The notes: generated by a model from the sequence alone, not told the origin. DNA of 64,000 bases from Ferruginibacter lapsinanis (GCF_020783315.1 NZ_CP086063.1:2902501-2966500); one strand, 5' to 3'. Counted from the stretch's first letter, positions 8,941-17,953 are shown. Made by a program: numbers and translations.

Positions 8941-10011
8941 TTATAGCTCAATTATCTGAAAAGGTGTTTTCAACTGAGTAAAAGCAGCTTCCAATCTATC
9001 TCGGTGAGTATCAGTGATAAATACCTGGCCTTCATTTTTATTACAGACCCAATGCAATAAATTCTGCATCCGATCATCATCCAATTTTTCAAACACGTCA
9101 TCTAATAAAAGGAGAGGAGCAAAGCCTTTGCTTTGCTTTAATAATTCAAACTCTGCCAGCTTCAATGCAAACAATAAACTTTTGCGTTGCCCCTGCGATG
9201 CAATGTTTTTAAATACCTGTCCGTTTAACTGAATAGAAATATCATCTTTATGAATACCTCCATTGCTACGTTGCAAGACACAATCTTTTTCTCTGAATTG
9301 TTTTAATACAGATTCAAATGAACTTCCATTCAGCTGACTCTCATATACCAATGTTACCAACTCATTGTTATTGGCAATTTGATTATAGAATTTTTGTACC
9401 AACGGGATCAACTCAGCTGTAAATTCACTGCGTTTGGCATAAATATATTGCCCGGGGTCTATCAATTGTTCATCCAGCACTTCCAGCAAAGCCCAATCAG
9501 TTTTGCCCTGTTCCGCAAAACGCTTCAGTAAACTATTACGTTGTTGTAAAACTTTAGTGTACACGATCAACTGTTGCAAATAATTGGCATCCATCTGACT
9601 TAATACTGTGTCAACAAATCGACGGCGTTCTTCACTACCGCCTGTTATCAATTCAATATCATCCGGAGCGATCATCACCGCAGGGAACTTTCCAATATGT
9701 TCTGAATATTTTGAATAAGGGACATCATTCAGTGAAAACTCTTTTTTCCCAACTCCTTTGTAAACAGACACAATCTTATACGCATTCAGTTTCCCCTCCA
9801 ATCTAAAGCCATCTGCATTGAACTGCGTATTGAGATTTTCTGTTTTGGAAAAATAGCTTTTAGTAAAACACAGGTAATAAACGGCATCTAACAAATTTGT
9901 TTTACCCTTACCATTTAACCCACATATACCTATTACTCTTTCGGTAAAGTCAAAAGAGGAAAAATCGTAATTTTTAAATTGTGTAATGGTTATTTTGCTG
10001 AGTTGCAACAT
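8941..10011 (-). CDS. recF: DNA replication and repair protein RecF
   Basis: A 356-aa SMC-like ATPase that binds gapped DNA and helps load RecA through RecOR. It shows Walker A GLNGKGKTN (31-39), the signature SQGQRKSLLFALKLAEF (about 270) and Walker B LLLLDDVFEKLD (300-311), with the D-loop TDTHRD downstream. Length is normal. It is divergent from pdhA and leads the recF-DUF721 operon. ATG start at 10011. Confidence 0.96.
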   Translation of the reverse strand: MLQLSKITITQFKNYDFSSFDFTERVIGICGLNGKGKTNLLDAVYYLCFTKSYFSKTENLNTQFNADGFRLEGKLNAYKIVSVYKGVGKKEFSLNDVPYSKYSEHIGKFPAVMIAPDDIELITGGSEERRRFVDTVLSQMDANYLQQLIVYTKVLQQRNSLLKRFAEQGKTDWALLEVLDEQLIDPGQYIYAKRSEFTAELIPLVQKFYNQIANNNELVTLVYESQLNGSSFESVLKQFREKDCVLQRSNGGIHKDDISIQLNGQVFKNIASQGQRKSLLFALKLAEFELLKQSKGFAPLLLLDDVFEKLDDDRMQNLLHWVCNKNEGQVFITDTHRDRLEAAFTQLKTPFQIIEL

Positions 10012-10150
10012 GAGCGTGCAAGATACTGATTGTATGAACTAAATAAGGAAACAGGTTGAGCCGAAATAACACGAAAATTGAAAAATAATCACCCTTTGTC
10101 CCCAAAAAAATCTCACAACTAAAAACTATAAACTGAAATCCAAAAACCCC

Positions 10151-10158
10151 TATCTTTG
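10151..10158 (+). promoter_or_regulatory. Bacteroidota-type -7 element for pdhA
   Basis: TATCTTTG is an exact TAnnTTTG match, 20 nt before the TTG start of pdhA. No TTG is seen in the -33 region. Confidence 0.5.
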
Positions 10159-10178
10159 CGGTCTAAAAAATTAACCTC

Positions 10179-11171
10179 TTGGCAACAAAATTTTCTAAAG
10201 AAACCTACCTATATTGGTACGAATTAATGCTTTTATTGCGTCGCTTTGAAGAAAAAGTAGGGCAATTGTACGGAATGCAAAAAATCAGAGGCTTTTGTCA
10301 CTTATACATAGGGCAAGAGGCTGTAGCTGCTGGTTGTATGACAGCAACTAATCCTGAAGATAAATTTATCACTGCTTACAGATGTCATGCCTTAGCAATT
10401 GCAAAAGGTGTTACCCCTAAAGCAGGCATGGCCGAATTGTATGGTAAGGCAACAGGTTGTAGTAAAGGAAAAGGTGGCAGTATGCACTTTTTTGGTGTGG
10501 ATGTTGGATTTTTTGGAGGTCATGGTATAGTGGGAGCTCAGATTGGTACTGGTGCCGGTTTAGCTTTTGCTGAAAAATACAGAGGTACAAACAATGTGGC
10601 TCTTTGTTTTTTCGGTGATGGAGCTTCAAGACAAGGTATGTTACATGAAACATTCAACATGGCGATGTTATGGAAACTGCCTGTGGTATTTATATGCGAA
10701 AACAACCATTATGCAATGGGTACTTCTGTTGCACGTACAAGTAATGTATTGGATATTTATAAATTAGGTGATGCATATGATATGCCTAGTGACAGTATCG
10801 ACGGGATGAGTCCTGAAGATGTACACAATGGTGTTTTAAGAGCAGTGAACAGAGCAAGAGAAAAGGGCGGACCAACTTTATTGGAGATCAAAACATATCG
10901 TTACAAAGGGCATAGCATGAGTGACCCTCAAAAATACCGTACTAAAGAAGAATTGGAAGAGTACAAAGAAAAAGATCCGATCGAACACGTATTGAAAGTA
11001 TTACAGGATGAATACAAAGTAACTGATGCGGAAATTGAAGTAATTGTTGACAGAGTAAAAGCACAGGTTCAGGAAAGCGTTGATTTTGCTGAGGAAAGTC
11101 CATGGCCATCTGACGATGAATTACTGAAAGATGTGTATGTTCAGGAAGATTATCCATATATAATGGATTAA
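10179..11171 (+). CDS. pdhA: Pyruvate dehydrogenase E1 component, alpha subunit
   Basis: A 330-aa thiamine-diphosphate enzyme that decarboxylates pyruvate together with the beta subunit. It shows HLYIGQEAVAAG (41-52), the ThDP/Mg motif starting GDGAS (146-150) and ending ENNHYAMGT (174-182), and the RYKGHSMSDPQKYR loop. The start is TTG at 10179; the sequence from that codon aligns with the normal N-terminus (KFSKETYLYWYE). No pdhB or E2 gene follows, so the subunits are encoded apart. Confidence 0.94.
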   Translation: MATKFSKETYLYWYELMLLLRRFEEKVGQLYGMQKIRGFCHLYIGQEAVAAGCMTATNPEDKFITAYRCHALAIAKGVTPKAGMAELYGKATGCSKGKGGSMHFFGVDVGFFGGHGIVGAQIGTGAGLAFAEKYRGTNNVALCFFGDGASRQGMLHETFNMAMLWKLPVVFICENNHYAMGTSVARTSNVLDIYKLGDAYDMPSDSIDGMSPEDVHNGVLRAVNRAREKGGPTLLEIKTYRYKGHSMSDPQKYRTKEELEEYKEKDPIEHVLKVLQDEYKVTDAEIEVIVDRVKAQVQESVDFAEESPWPSDDELLKDVYVQEDYPYIMD

Positions 11172-11208
11172 TATAAAACAGCAAATAGCTAATAAATTAA
11201 AAATAAAA

Positions 11209-11913
11209 ATGGCAGATAATCAAGAAACAGTAACCACTGTAGAGAGCAATGAAGTAGTAGCAAAGGCTAAAGACTTTTGGAGTAGATTCAGCAAACCTAT
11301 CATCTATGTGGGTGGTGCAGTAATATTACTGATTGGTGGTTGGTTAGGATACAAAAACTTTATTGTTGCACCTAAAGAAGCTAAATCTGCGGATGCAATT
11401 TTTCCGGCAGAACAACTTTTTGATAAGATGGTCCAAAACGGGTTCAATAAAGACACCATTAATGTAGTATTGAATGGTGGAAACGGCATTAATGGTGTAT
11501 TGAAAATTGCAAGCAGTTTCAGCGGTACAAATGCAGCCAACAGAGCTGAATTCATAGCTGGTGCTTGTTACTTACACAGTCAGGATTTTAACAATGCCAT
11601 CAAACACTTAAAAGAATTTTCTACAAATGCCACTCAGGTTCAGGCAGCTGCTTACTCAATGTTGGGAGATGCTTCTGCAGAATTAAAAAAGAATGACGAT
11701 GCTTTGGGATATTATTCTAAAGCCGCTTCTTTAAATTCAAAAGATGAGTATACTACATCTGAATCTTTATTTAAAGCCGGATTATTTGCAGAAAGTATCG
11801 GCAAAACTAAAGAAGCTATAGAATTTTTTCAAAAGTTGAAAGCTGAGTACCCAAAAAGTAGCCATGCCGGTGATATGGATAAATATCTGGCAAGGTTAGG
11901 CGTAACAAATTAA
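11209..11913 (+). CDS. Membrane-anchored tetratricopeptide protein (YfgM-like topology)
   Basis: A 234-aa protein with a short cytoplasmic N-terminus, one membrane segment at about residues 27-47 (IIYVGGAVILLIGGWLGYK) and a periplasmic region of TPR-like helices (AAYSMLGDASAELKKNDDAL, FKAGLFAESIGKTKEAIEF). The topology matches YfgM/TPR_21 proteins that assist outer-membrane protein biogenesis, but that function is inference. It lies 37 nt after pdhA and one base before ribH, so it is probably co-transcribed with ribH. Confidence 0.8.
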   Translation: MADNQETVTTVESNEVVAKAKDFWSRFSKPIIYVGGAVILLIGGWLGYKNFIVAPKEAKSADAIFPAEQLFDKMVQNGFNKDTINVVLNGGNGINGVLKIASSFSGTNAANRAEFIAGACYLHSQDFNNAIKHLKEFSTNATQVQAAAYSMLGDASAELKKNDDALGYYSKAASLNSKDEYTTSESLFKAGLFAESIGKTKEAIEFFQKLKAEYPKSSHAGDMDKYLARLGVTN

Positions 11914-11914
11914 T

Positions 11915-12394
11915 ATGGCGATATCTACTGATAATTTATATAGTACAACAGGCATCCAACTTCCAAAGGATGCCTTTGTAGTTATTGTACGTACAGAATG
12001 GAATGCTGTTACTATTGATAAACTACAGGAAGGTTGCATAAAAGTACTGGATGAAAATAAAGTGACCTATAAAGTAGTTACTGTACCCGGCGCTTTTGAA
12101 ATTCCATTCGGAATAAAGAAATATTGGGACACTGCATCAAAAAAACCTTCTGTATTTATTGCGTTAGGATGTGTATTGCGTGGAGATACACCCCATTTTG
12201 ACTATGTATGCAAAGCCGTCACTGATGGCATTTTACAGTTAAATCTTCTGCTTCCTGTACCTACTATATTTGGTGTTTTAACAGTGGATAACCAACAACA
12301 AATTGATGAAAGAATTGGAGGTAAACATGGGCATAAAGGGGAGGAGGCCGCAGTAACTGCTTTGAAGATGATCGCCTTAGCTTCAGGAAATTAA
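11915..12394 (+). CDS. ribH: 6,7-dimethyl-8-ribityllumazine synthase
   Basis: A 159-aa subunit of the icosahedral enzyme that makes the riboflavin precursor lumazine. It shows VPGAFEIPFGIKK (58-69), the phosphate-binding LGCVLRGDTPHFDYV (84-98) with catalytic His94, and GVLTVDNQQQIDER. Its ATG begins one base after the stop of the preceding TPR gene, which suggests translational coupling. No other riboflavin gene is nearby. Confidence 0.95.
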   Translation: MAISTDNLYSTTGIQLPKDAFVVIVRTEWNAVTIDKLQEGCIKVLDENKVTYKVVTVPGAFEIPFGIKKYWDTASKKPSVFIALGCVLRGDTPHFDYVCKAVTDGILQLNLLLPVPTIFGVLTVDNQQQIDERIGGKHGHKGEEAAVTALKMIALASGN

Positions 12395-12478
12395 AAGCTT
12401 AGTTACTTGACCATTTACTGGCATTACAGTATAACAATAAAATTATTTATCTCTTATTTGATATAAGAGTTATTGCTT

Positions 12479-13201
12479 ATGAAAGTTCAACTATTTATAC
12501 CTTGTTTCGTAGACCAGCTATATCCGCAAACAGCCTTTAACATGGTAAAGGTATTAGAGAAGGCATGTTGTGAAGTTCACTACAATACTGATCAAACTTG
12601 CTGCGGACAGCCTGCCTTTAATGCCGGTTTTTGGGATGAGTCGAGAGAGGTTTGTACCAAGTTCATGAAAGATTTTGAAGGTGCAGATTATATCGTGGCT
12701 CCAAGTGCAAGCTGTGTTGGATTTGTCAGAAATTACTATGCTAAATTATTCGAAAACTCTTCTGTTCACAATCAGGTAAAAGACCTGGGCAACCGCATTT
12801 ATGAATTTACAGAGTTCCTTACAGATGTTTTGAAAATTGAAAACTTTGGCGCAACCCTTAATGGAAAGGCTACGTACCATGATAGCTGTGCAGCATTGAG
12901 GGAATGTAAGATCAAAGAAGGGCCCCGTAAACTACTAAGTCATGTTAAAGGCCTTGAATTAGTAGAAATGAAAGATGTGGAAACCTGTTGTGGATTTGGC
13001 GGAACATTTGCAGTCAAATTCGAAGCTATATCAATAGGGATGGCAGATCAAAAAGTAAATAACGCTCTGGCTACCGGAGCAGAATACATTATTTCAACTG
13101 ACCTGAGTTGTTTAATGCATATTGACGGATACATTAAAGGGAAAAATATTCCCATCAAAACAATGCATATAGCCGATGTCCTGGCTAATGATAATCTATA
13201 G
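12479..13201 (+). CDS. LutA/YkgE-like (Fe-S)-binding protein with two cysteine-rich domains
   Basis: A 240-aa protein with the two CCG domains of the LutA/GlpC/HdrB class: CCGQPAFNAGF (41-51) and CCGFGGTFAVK (170-180), plus Cys79 and the HDSC motif at 134-137. In the family these bind iron-sulfur clusters and act in lactate or glycolate oxidation (LutABC). No lutB or lutC is adjacent. I chose the ATG at 12479 rather than a TTG two codons upstream. Confidence 0.85.
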   Translation: MKVQLFIPCFVDQLYPQTAFNMVKVLEKACCEVHYNTDQTCCGQPAFNAGFWDESREVCTKFMKDFEGADYIVAPSASCVGFVRNYYAKLFENSSVHNQVKDLGNRIYEFTEFLTDVLKIENFGATLNGKATYHDSCAALRECKIKEGPRKLLSHVKGLELVEMKDVETCCGFGGTFAVKFEAISIGMADQKVNNALATGAEYIISTDLSCLMHIDGYIKGKNIPIKTMHIADVLANDNL

Positions 13202-13254
13202 AGAATTAATTAGAGAAAACTTATTTATGTGGTTAGTGAGAGACTTGTATAAGA

Positions 13255-13941
13255 CTAAGCCATTCTAACTATTGCCCAATAGAGACTAAATATTATCAAA
13301 ACGATTGAGGAAATTTTGAAAAACGGCTTAGTAAAAGACCGGCTTCCAACAATATTCATTAAGATCAGAAATGCAGGAATTGCAAAACAGATTATCGCCA
13401 ATTCTATCCCGATGTTGTACATCAAAAGCGATTTTGCAAATATTTTTTTAGGTAACACAATTGTTTCTTTCAAATTGGCAGCCATTGCCAGACCATGTAT
13501 TAAGCCACATACGCCTACAATGATCAAACGTGAACTTTTTAATTTATAAGCAAATAAATTTTCTCCGGCTATATATACAGTAGTTAAAGGAACCAGAGAA
13601 TATATAATGTAATTAGAAGGCTTGACAACATTGAACATATTGAGCCATAAAGCGATTGTAAAACCAAGAGAAAAAACCAACAACTGATTGATAACAAACT
13701 CATATTTGGAGTTAAATAGGAACAGGCTGATCACAAAAACCATATGCCCCAGAAACAGGGTAGAAAAATGATTGGCACCTAATTGCATAAGTGCTAATGA
13801 GGAATTAGGTCTGGAAACCTTTGCTAATTCTGTAAATGATATATTAGACCACAATACTTGAGTAAGAAATACTGACAATAATAAAAGGCCAAATGCCTTC
13901 GCAACATAAGTCAATTTGTTAGAAGCAATAGTGGGTGTCAT
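13255..13941 (-). CDS. HupE/UreJ-like membrane protein, divergent copy
   Basis: A 228-aa protein with about seven membrane segments, related to the HupE/UreJ protein at 15931-16590. Shared landmarks are LGANHFSTLFLGHMVF, AGENLFAYKLKSSRLI and CGLIHGLAMAANL. Compared with the second copy, the conserved Asp of the GIDH motif is replaced (FLGH) and the AHS triplet of the next membrane helix is lost (GFT). HupE/UreJ proteins are nickel or cobalt permeases, so this copy may have lost metal transport. It is divergent from the EVE gene across a 249-nt gap. Confidence 0.72.
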   Translation of the reverse strand: MTPTIASNKLTYVAKAFGLLLLSVFLTQVLWSNISFTELAKVSRPNSSLALMQLGANHFSTLFLGHMVFVISLFLFNSKYEFVINQLLVFSLGFTIALWLNMFNVVKPSNYIIYSLVPLTTVYIAGENLFAYKLKSSRLIIVGVCGLIHGLAMAANLKETIVLPKKIFAKSLLMYNIGIELAIICFAIPAFLILMNIVGSRSFTKPFFKISSIVLIIFSLYWAIVRMA

Positions 13942-14087
13942 AATGAATAATTGGTGTTTTTATCTTTACCAGTCTATATATACCTATAGAAGAGTTTAAT
14001 TAAATTTTCGTTGCATGCAAAGAACAAAATATTTAACGAGAAAAAAATAAACTTATTATCAACATCCTGTAAAAAATTGTTAGTAAC

Positions 14088-14103
14088 TATCGCTATAGCG
14101 ATA
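14088..14103. promoter_or_regulatory. Perfect 16-bp palindrome between divergent genes
   Basis: TATCGCTATAGCGATA is its own reverse complement and lies between the HupE-like gene (minus) and the EVE gene (plus), with GTTAGT copies on both sides. It could be an operator for a dimeric regulator; no regulator is known. Confidence 0.4.
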
Positions 14104-14160
14104 TGTTAGTCAATGTTTTAACAATATAAAACTTATTTAATTCCTCTTATCTCTATTTTG

Positions 14161-14168
14161 TACCTTCG
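14161..14168 (+). promoter_or_regulatory. Candidate -7 element for the EVE gene
   Basis: TACCTTCG is a one-base variant of TAnnTTTG, also seen upstream of the M1 peptidase and (as TATCTTCG) pgi. It lies 22 nt before the ATG at 14191. Confidence 0.4.
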
Positions 14169-14190
14169 CTATAAAATTAATACTTTTTTT

Positions 14191-14601
14191 ATGTCTTATT
14201 GGTTAGTAAAATCTGAACCCTTTAAATACAGTTGGGACCAGTTCTGCAAAGATAAGGTAACATTTTGGGATGGAGTGCGCAATTATGGTGCCAGAAACAA
14301 CCTAAAATCTATGAAAAAAGGGGATGAAGTCTTCTTTTACCATAGCAATGAAGGGGTAGAAATCGTCGGTATAGCTAAAGTAGCCAAAGAATTTTACCAG
14401 GACCCAACCACTGAAGACGCTGCTTGGGTAGTAGTAGACTTAAAACCGGTAAGAAAATTAAAAAAACCGGTTTCTCTGGAAACTGTCAAAAAAGACAAAA
14501 GGCTGGCCAATATGGATCTGGTGAGGCTTGGAAGACTGTCTGTACAAACTGTTAAGCCGGAAGAGTGGGAAATTATCCTTGAATTGGCAGGAGAGAAGTA
14601 A
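14191..14601 (+). CDS. EVE domain protein (THYN1-like)
   Basis: A 136-aa protein that is essentially one EVE domain: YWLVKSEPFKYSWDQF, WDGVRNYGARNNLKSMKKGD, FYHSNEGVEIVGIAKV and a C-terminal LVRLGRLSVQTVKPEEW. EVE domains have a PUA-like fold and bind modified cytosines in DNA or RNA. It stands between a HupE-like gene and a TPR lipoprotein, with no restriction or defence gene next to it. The start is the ATG at 14191; an upstream TTG at 14158 overlaps the promoter element. Confidence 0.93.
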   Translation: MSYWLVKSEPFKYSWDQFCKDKVTFWDGVRNYGARNNLKSMKKGDEVFFYHSNEGVEIVGIAKVAKEFYQDPTTEDAAWVVVDLKPVRKLKKPVSLETVKKDKRLANMDLVRLGRLSVQTVKPEEWEIILELAGEK

Positions 14602-14649
14602 TTGCAAAGATCAGTGAACCAACCGGCTTGGTATTCCGTATGTTATAAC

Positions 14650-15942
14650 ATGAAACCTATTATTGTGACCATTTCAATTGCTGCCATTTTTTCATCCTGC
14701 AACACAAATAAAAAAGGAATTGTTGACGTTCATTTTATTGATAGCCTTATCAGCAATTACCAACAACCAACCGAATATCGGCAGAATACAGCCGAGTTGG
14801 TATTTTGGAAGAATAGAATTGACCCTAACAATCCGGGCATAGTAAATGAAATGAAATACGCCTCTGCACTGGCTGGCAAATTTCATTTATATGGCAATAT
14901 CAGGGATATGCAAACCGCCGACAACATTTTATTAAATATCGACACCCTGTTCAAGCAAAAAGAAGCGGCGCCGAATCTCTCACTGGTAAGCCATTATATT
15001 ACTCAACACCGTTTTCACGACGCTTATAACTACTTTCAAAAGGCAAAAGCAATTGGTATAAAAAAGTATGAATCCTACACTACTTCATTCGACATAAATT
15101 TTGAATTGGGCAATTATACCAATGCTTATATGGACCTTCAAGCTATAAAAGCTGAAAATGATTATGGCTATCAATTCAGATTGGCGAAATGGGAACATTA
15201 TAAAGGAAATATGGATGGGGCAATACAAGCTATGCTAAAAGCTGCAGCGTTAAGTGGAACCAATATTACACTAGAACAAGCAGCCCTATCAAACCTGGCA
15301 GATCTATATTTACATAACAGCGAATTAAACAAAGCCAATGCATACTATATGCAATCGGTAAAACTTAGTGCCGTTGATCTGCACAGTCTCATGGGAATAG
15401 GATGGCTCTCCCTGGTGCATGATGGAAATGATACATTGGCAGAGAAAATATTCCGTTTTGTGCAAACAAAAACCCAGAGCCCTGATCCATTATTAAAAAT
15501 GATCCAAATAGCCGAAGCCAGAAAAGATATAGTATCTGCAAAAAAATACGCTGATCAATTTATTACAAAGGTAAACGACAGCCTGTATGGCAATATGTAT
15601 CATAAATACCTGATCGACATATATACAAGTACATTGAATGATCCGGCAAAGGCCGAACAAATTGCAGTTGACGAATTAAAAAACCGAAATACACCTCAAA
15701 CAAATGCCTGGTATGCTTATGCCTTATTGATGAATAATAAAAAGGTAGAGGCTTATAAAATATATGAGCAATCTATATCCGGAAAACCATTAGAGGGACT
15801 AGAGCTATATTGGATGGGTAAATTAATGTCAGGCCTTGGTAAGAAATATAATGCAAATGAGTTTTATAAAGAAGCATATAAAAACAGATATGACCTGGGC
15901 ATAAATAAAATAAAAGATATAGAAAAGGCATTAAACCAATAG
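14650..15942 (+). CDS. TPR-repeat lipoprotein
   Basis: A 430-aa protein beginning MKPIIVTISIAAIFSSC, a lipoprotein signal with Cys at residue 17. The body is helical with several TPR-like units (LTNAYMDLQAIKAEN-like helix pairs, AALSNLADLYLHNSELNKANAYYMQS, AWYAYALLMNNKKVEAYKIY). It is tail-to-tail with the HupE gene, overlapping its end by 12 nt, and close to the DUF4331 pair. I infer it is part of the same envelope system, because such genes tend to cluster in Bacteroidota. No specific function is known. Confidence 0.78.
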   Translation: MKPIIVTISIAAIFSSCNTNKKGIVDVHFIDSLISNYQQPTEYRQNTAELVFWKNRIDPNNPGIVNEMKYASALAGKFHLYGNIRDMQTADNILLNIDTLFKQKEAAPNLSLVSHYITQHRFHDAYNYFQKAKAIGIKKYESYTTSFDINFELGNYTNAYMDLQAIKAENDYGYQFRLAKWEHYKGNMDGAIQAMLKAAALSGTNITLEQAALSNLADLYLHNSELNKANAYYMQSVKLSAVDLHSLMGIGWLSLVHDGNDTLAEKIFRFVQTKTQSPDPLLKMIQIAEARKDIVSAKKYADQFITKVNDSLYGNMYHKYLIDIYTSTLNDPAKAEQIAVDELKNRNTPQTNAWYAYALLMNNKKVEAYKIYEQSISGKPLEGLELYWMGKLMSGLGKKYNANEFYKEAYKNRYDLGINKIKDIEKALNQ

Positions 15943-16590
15943 CAATCGTTCTACTGTCCAGTAAAAAGCAATTATGGCAATAATTGAAGACATCGGGATC
16001 ACAAAATATTTTCTGTAATAAGGTTTATTCCCAAACCATTTTCCAAATAAAAAGAAGGCCGCTACTATAACACTTATCTGACCCAACTCAACCCCAACAT
16101 TAAACATCACCAATGATATAAGATAAGCATTTTGAGGCAATCCAAGTTCGCTTAAAGCATTGGCAAACCCCATTCCATGCAACAGACCAAATAGAAAGAC
16201 AACTGCAATACGTGATGCTTTTAATTTACGAGCAAATATATTTTCTACGGCTACAAAAATTATAGAAATAGCAATTAATGCTTCTACCATATAGCTGTTG
16301 GGTGTAATCACGTTAAACATTGCCAGGCTTAATGTAACTGAATGTGCAACCGTAAAAGCAGTTGCCTGCCATAAAACGGTTTTAAGTTTGGGACTCAGCA
16401 AAAAAAGACTCAATACAAAAAGTATATGATCTATTCCAAGTGGAACAATATGTTGATAGCCTAATTTCAAGTATAAAACAGCTGTGTCTGTACGGCTCAT
16501 CTTTTCCAATTCGCCTACAATAGCATGAGCAAATATTGGCTGACTAAATAAAAATGACAATACGAGTATTGCTGAAAATTTTAATTTCAT
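15931..16590 (-). CDS. HupE/UreJ family membrane protein
   Basis: A 219-aa protein with an N-terminal signal-like segment and about six further membrane helices. The family metal-site motifs are intact: LGYQHIVPLGIDHILF, FTVAHSVTLSLA, VENIFARKLKASR and FGLLHGMGFA. The family comprises nickel/cobalt permeases linked to hydrogenases and ureases, but no such enzyme is here. In Bacteroidota it often lies beside TPR and DUF4331 genes. A terminator at 16685-16713 separates it from the upstream DUF4331 pair, so it probably has its own promoter. Confidence 0.84.
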   Translation of the reverse strand: MKLKFSAILVLSFLFSQPIFAHAIVGELEKMSRTDTAVLYLKLGYQHIVPLGIDHILFVLSLFLLSPKLKTVLWQATAFTVAHSVTLSLAMFNVITPNSYMVEALIAISIIFVAVENIFARKLKASRIAVVFLFGLLHGMGFANALSELGLPQNAYLISLVMFNVGVELGQISVIVAAFFLFGKWFGNKPYYRKYFVIPMSSIIAIIAFYWTVERLLLV

Positions 16591-16684
16591 CTTTTCGGTT
16601 TAAAATAGGTACGGAATTAAGAAGAAAAAAGATTGGCAAATAAAAAGTATTGCTGATCGCAATTTATTAGCACTAAACATCATT

Positions 16685-16713
16685 AAAAAACCGGAGCATT
16701 AGTTGCTCCGGTT
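16685..16713 (-). terminator. Rho-independent terminator of the DUF4331 gene pair
   Basis: AACCGGAGCA pairs with TGCTCCGGTT. On the minus strand the hairpin is followed by six T. It lies 26 nt after the stop of the second DUF4331 gene. Confidence 0.85.
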
Positions 16714-16738
16714 ATATTTCCCACTTGATCAGATAATC

Positions 16739-17260
16739 TTACCAGGGAGTTGCTAAATATGGAAAGCTTGTGCTAAACGCTTTGTCGTTAGCATTCACAT
16801 GATCGCTGGTTAAAGTAGCATTGCTTGCTCCTGTTGGGCCACCAAATAACAACAACAATTCTACATCAATCACATCATCATTTAATTTCCTTCCGGTTAA
16901 CACATTTGTTCCATCAAAAAAAGTTGTAACCCCTGTTGTAGATACATTCAGTACATCTGTAACCAACAGACCTGTAAGCGCTGTAGCACTTTGACCTAGA
17001 GCATTGGTTGTATATCCGGGATTTAATGCTGCCAATCTTGAAGAAAACTCTGTGCCAAAATTAGCAGACATCATTGAAGGAACAGTTGTATTAAATTGAT
17101 CTTTATTGGCTGCACTTACAAAAACAGTATTGATAGCCGGTCTTGCCATCTGATCCTGTTGCTCGTAATACACGGTTTCGATACTATCTTTTCCGCAAGA
17201 AGCATTTGTAAGACTGATCACAGCCAATATTGCAAATAATTTTATTTTTATATTTTTCAT
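16739..17260 (-). CDS. Lipoprotein matching the C-terminal half of DUF4331
   Basis: A 173-aa protein with a lipoprotein signal (LTNASC). The body follows the C-terminal part of DUF4331: MARPAINTVF, KDQFNTTVP, LTGRKLNDDVIDVELLLLFG, then DHVNANDKAFSTSFPYLATPW. These are the features that close DUF4331 in single-chain members. It lacks the ADH-D-SP start, which is in the adjacent gene 24 nt upstream. I infer that the two exported products assemble into one DUF4331 unit. Confidence 0.78.
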   Translation of the reverse strand: MKNIKIKLFAILAVISLTNASCGKDSIETVYYEQQDQMARPAINTVFVSAANKDQFNTTVPSMMSANFGTEFSSRLAALNPGYTTNALGQSATALTGLLVTDVLNVSTTGVTTFFDGTNVLTGRKLNDDVIDVELLLLFGGPTGASNATLTSDHVNANDKAFSTSFPYLATPW

Positions 17261-17284
17261 TGTATTATTTTTTAGATTGATGAA

Positions 17285-17953
17285 TTAGATTTTTTTCTTT
17301 GTTTCTACCCAAACATTTATGCTACCGCCGGTAGCCCCTAATAAAGATTTAGGAACTTCTACTACAACGCTCATTACATTAGTTCCTGCAAAAGCATCTG
17401 TTCCCGGATTATTGAAACCTGTTGCAGTTCCCCCTAAAATCTTTTTGAATTGATTGAGATCAAAAAAGAAAGGATCATCTCTTGGACCTGCAAATAATTT
17501 CATTCCCCTGGTATTTGTGGCAATACTAGGAGATAAAGCCCCGTAAGGAGTTACATTAACACTCAGTGTAGAAGAGCCTATTAACCTGCTACGAGTGCCT
17601 GTACCATCAGGCATTGCAGGCCCATACACTTGCATCACATTACCTTCCGCATCATATTTGCACTGTATAACAAGATCTTCAACATTGTCATTATTATTGT
17701 CAATATTGAATTCGATCAGTGTATTCTCATCAAATTTGGCACCGGCACTTGCAGAAGGACTCATTAATCCCTGCGTATTTGCAACAAAAACCAAATTGTT
17801 TTCATCACTGCCGCGGAAAACATACAGATCAGTAATATCAGCGGGCTGATTTGTCACAGACGGAGAATCTATATGATCTGCAGCAAATAATATTCCACCT
17901 GTAATGAGGGCTGCAACTCCTAAGCTTGTCAGCAATAATTTTTTACGTTTCAT
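17285..17953 (-). CDS. Exported protein matching the N-terminal half of DUF4331
   Basis: A 222-aa protein with a signal peptide (LGVAALITGGILFAADH). The DUF4331 start follows: ADHIDSPSVTNQPADITDLYVF, written here as ADHIDSP then PADITDLYVF, with the Asn/Asp-rich strand FNIDNNNDNVEDLVIQC, RSRLIG and GPRDDPFFFDLNQF. It ends at VNVWVETKKKI-like WVETKKKI, where single-chain family members continue. The second gene of the pair provides the missing half. DUF4331 proteins are exported and of unknown function. Confidence 0.8.
   Translation of the reverse strand: MKRKKLLLTSLGVAALITGGILFAADHIDSPSVTNQPADITDLYVFRGSDENNLVFVANTQGLMSPSASAGAKFDENTLIEFNIDNNNDNVEDLVIQCKYDAEGNVMQVYGPAMPDGTGTRSRLIGSSTLSVNVTPYGALSPSIATNTRGMKLFAGPRDDPFFFDLNQFKKILGGTATGFNNPGTDAFAGTNVMSVVVEVPKSLLGATGGSINVWVETKKKI

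Noticed and set aside
16739..17953. Frameshifted single DUF4331 gene
   Set aside because: The two parts each have a start codon and an export signal, and are separated by 24 nt, so a broken single gene does not fit.
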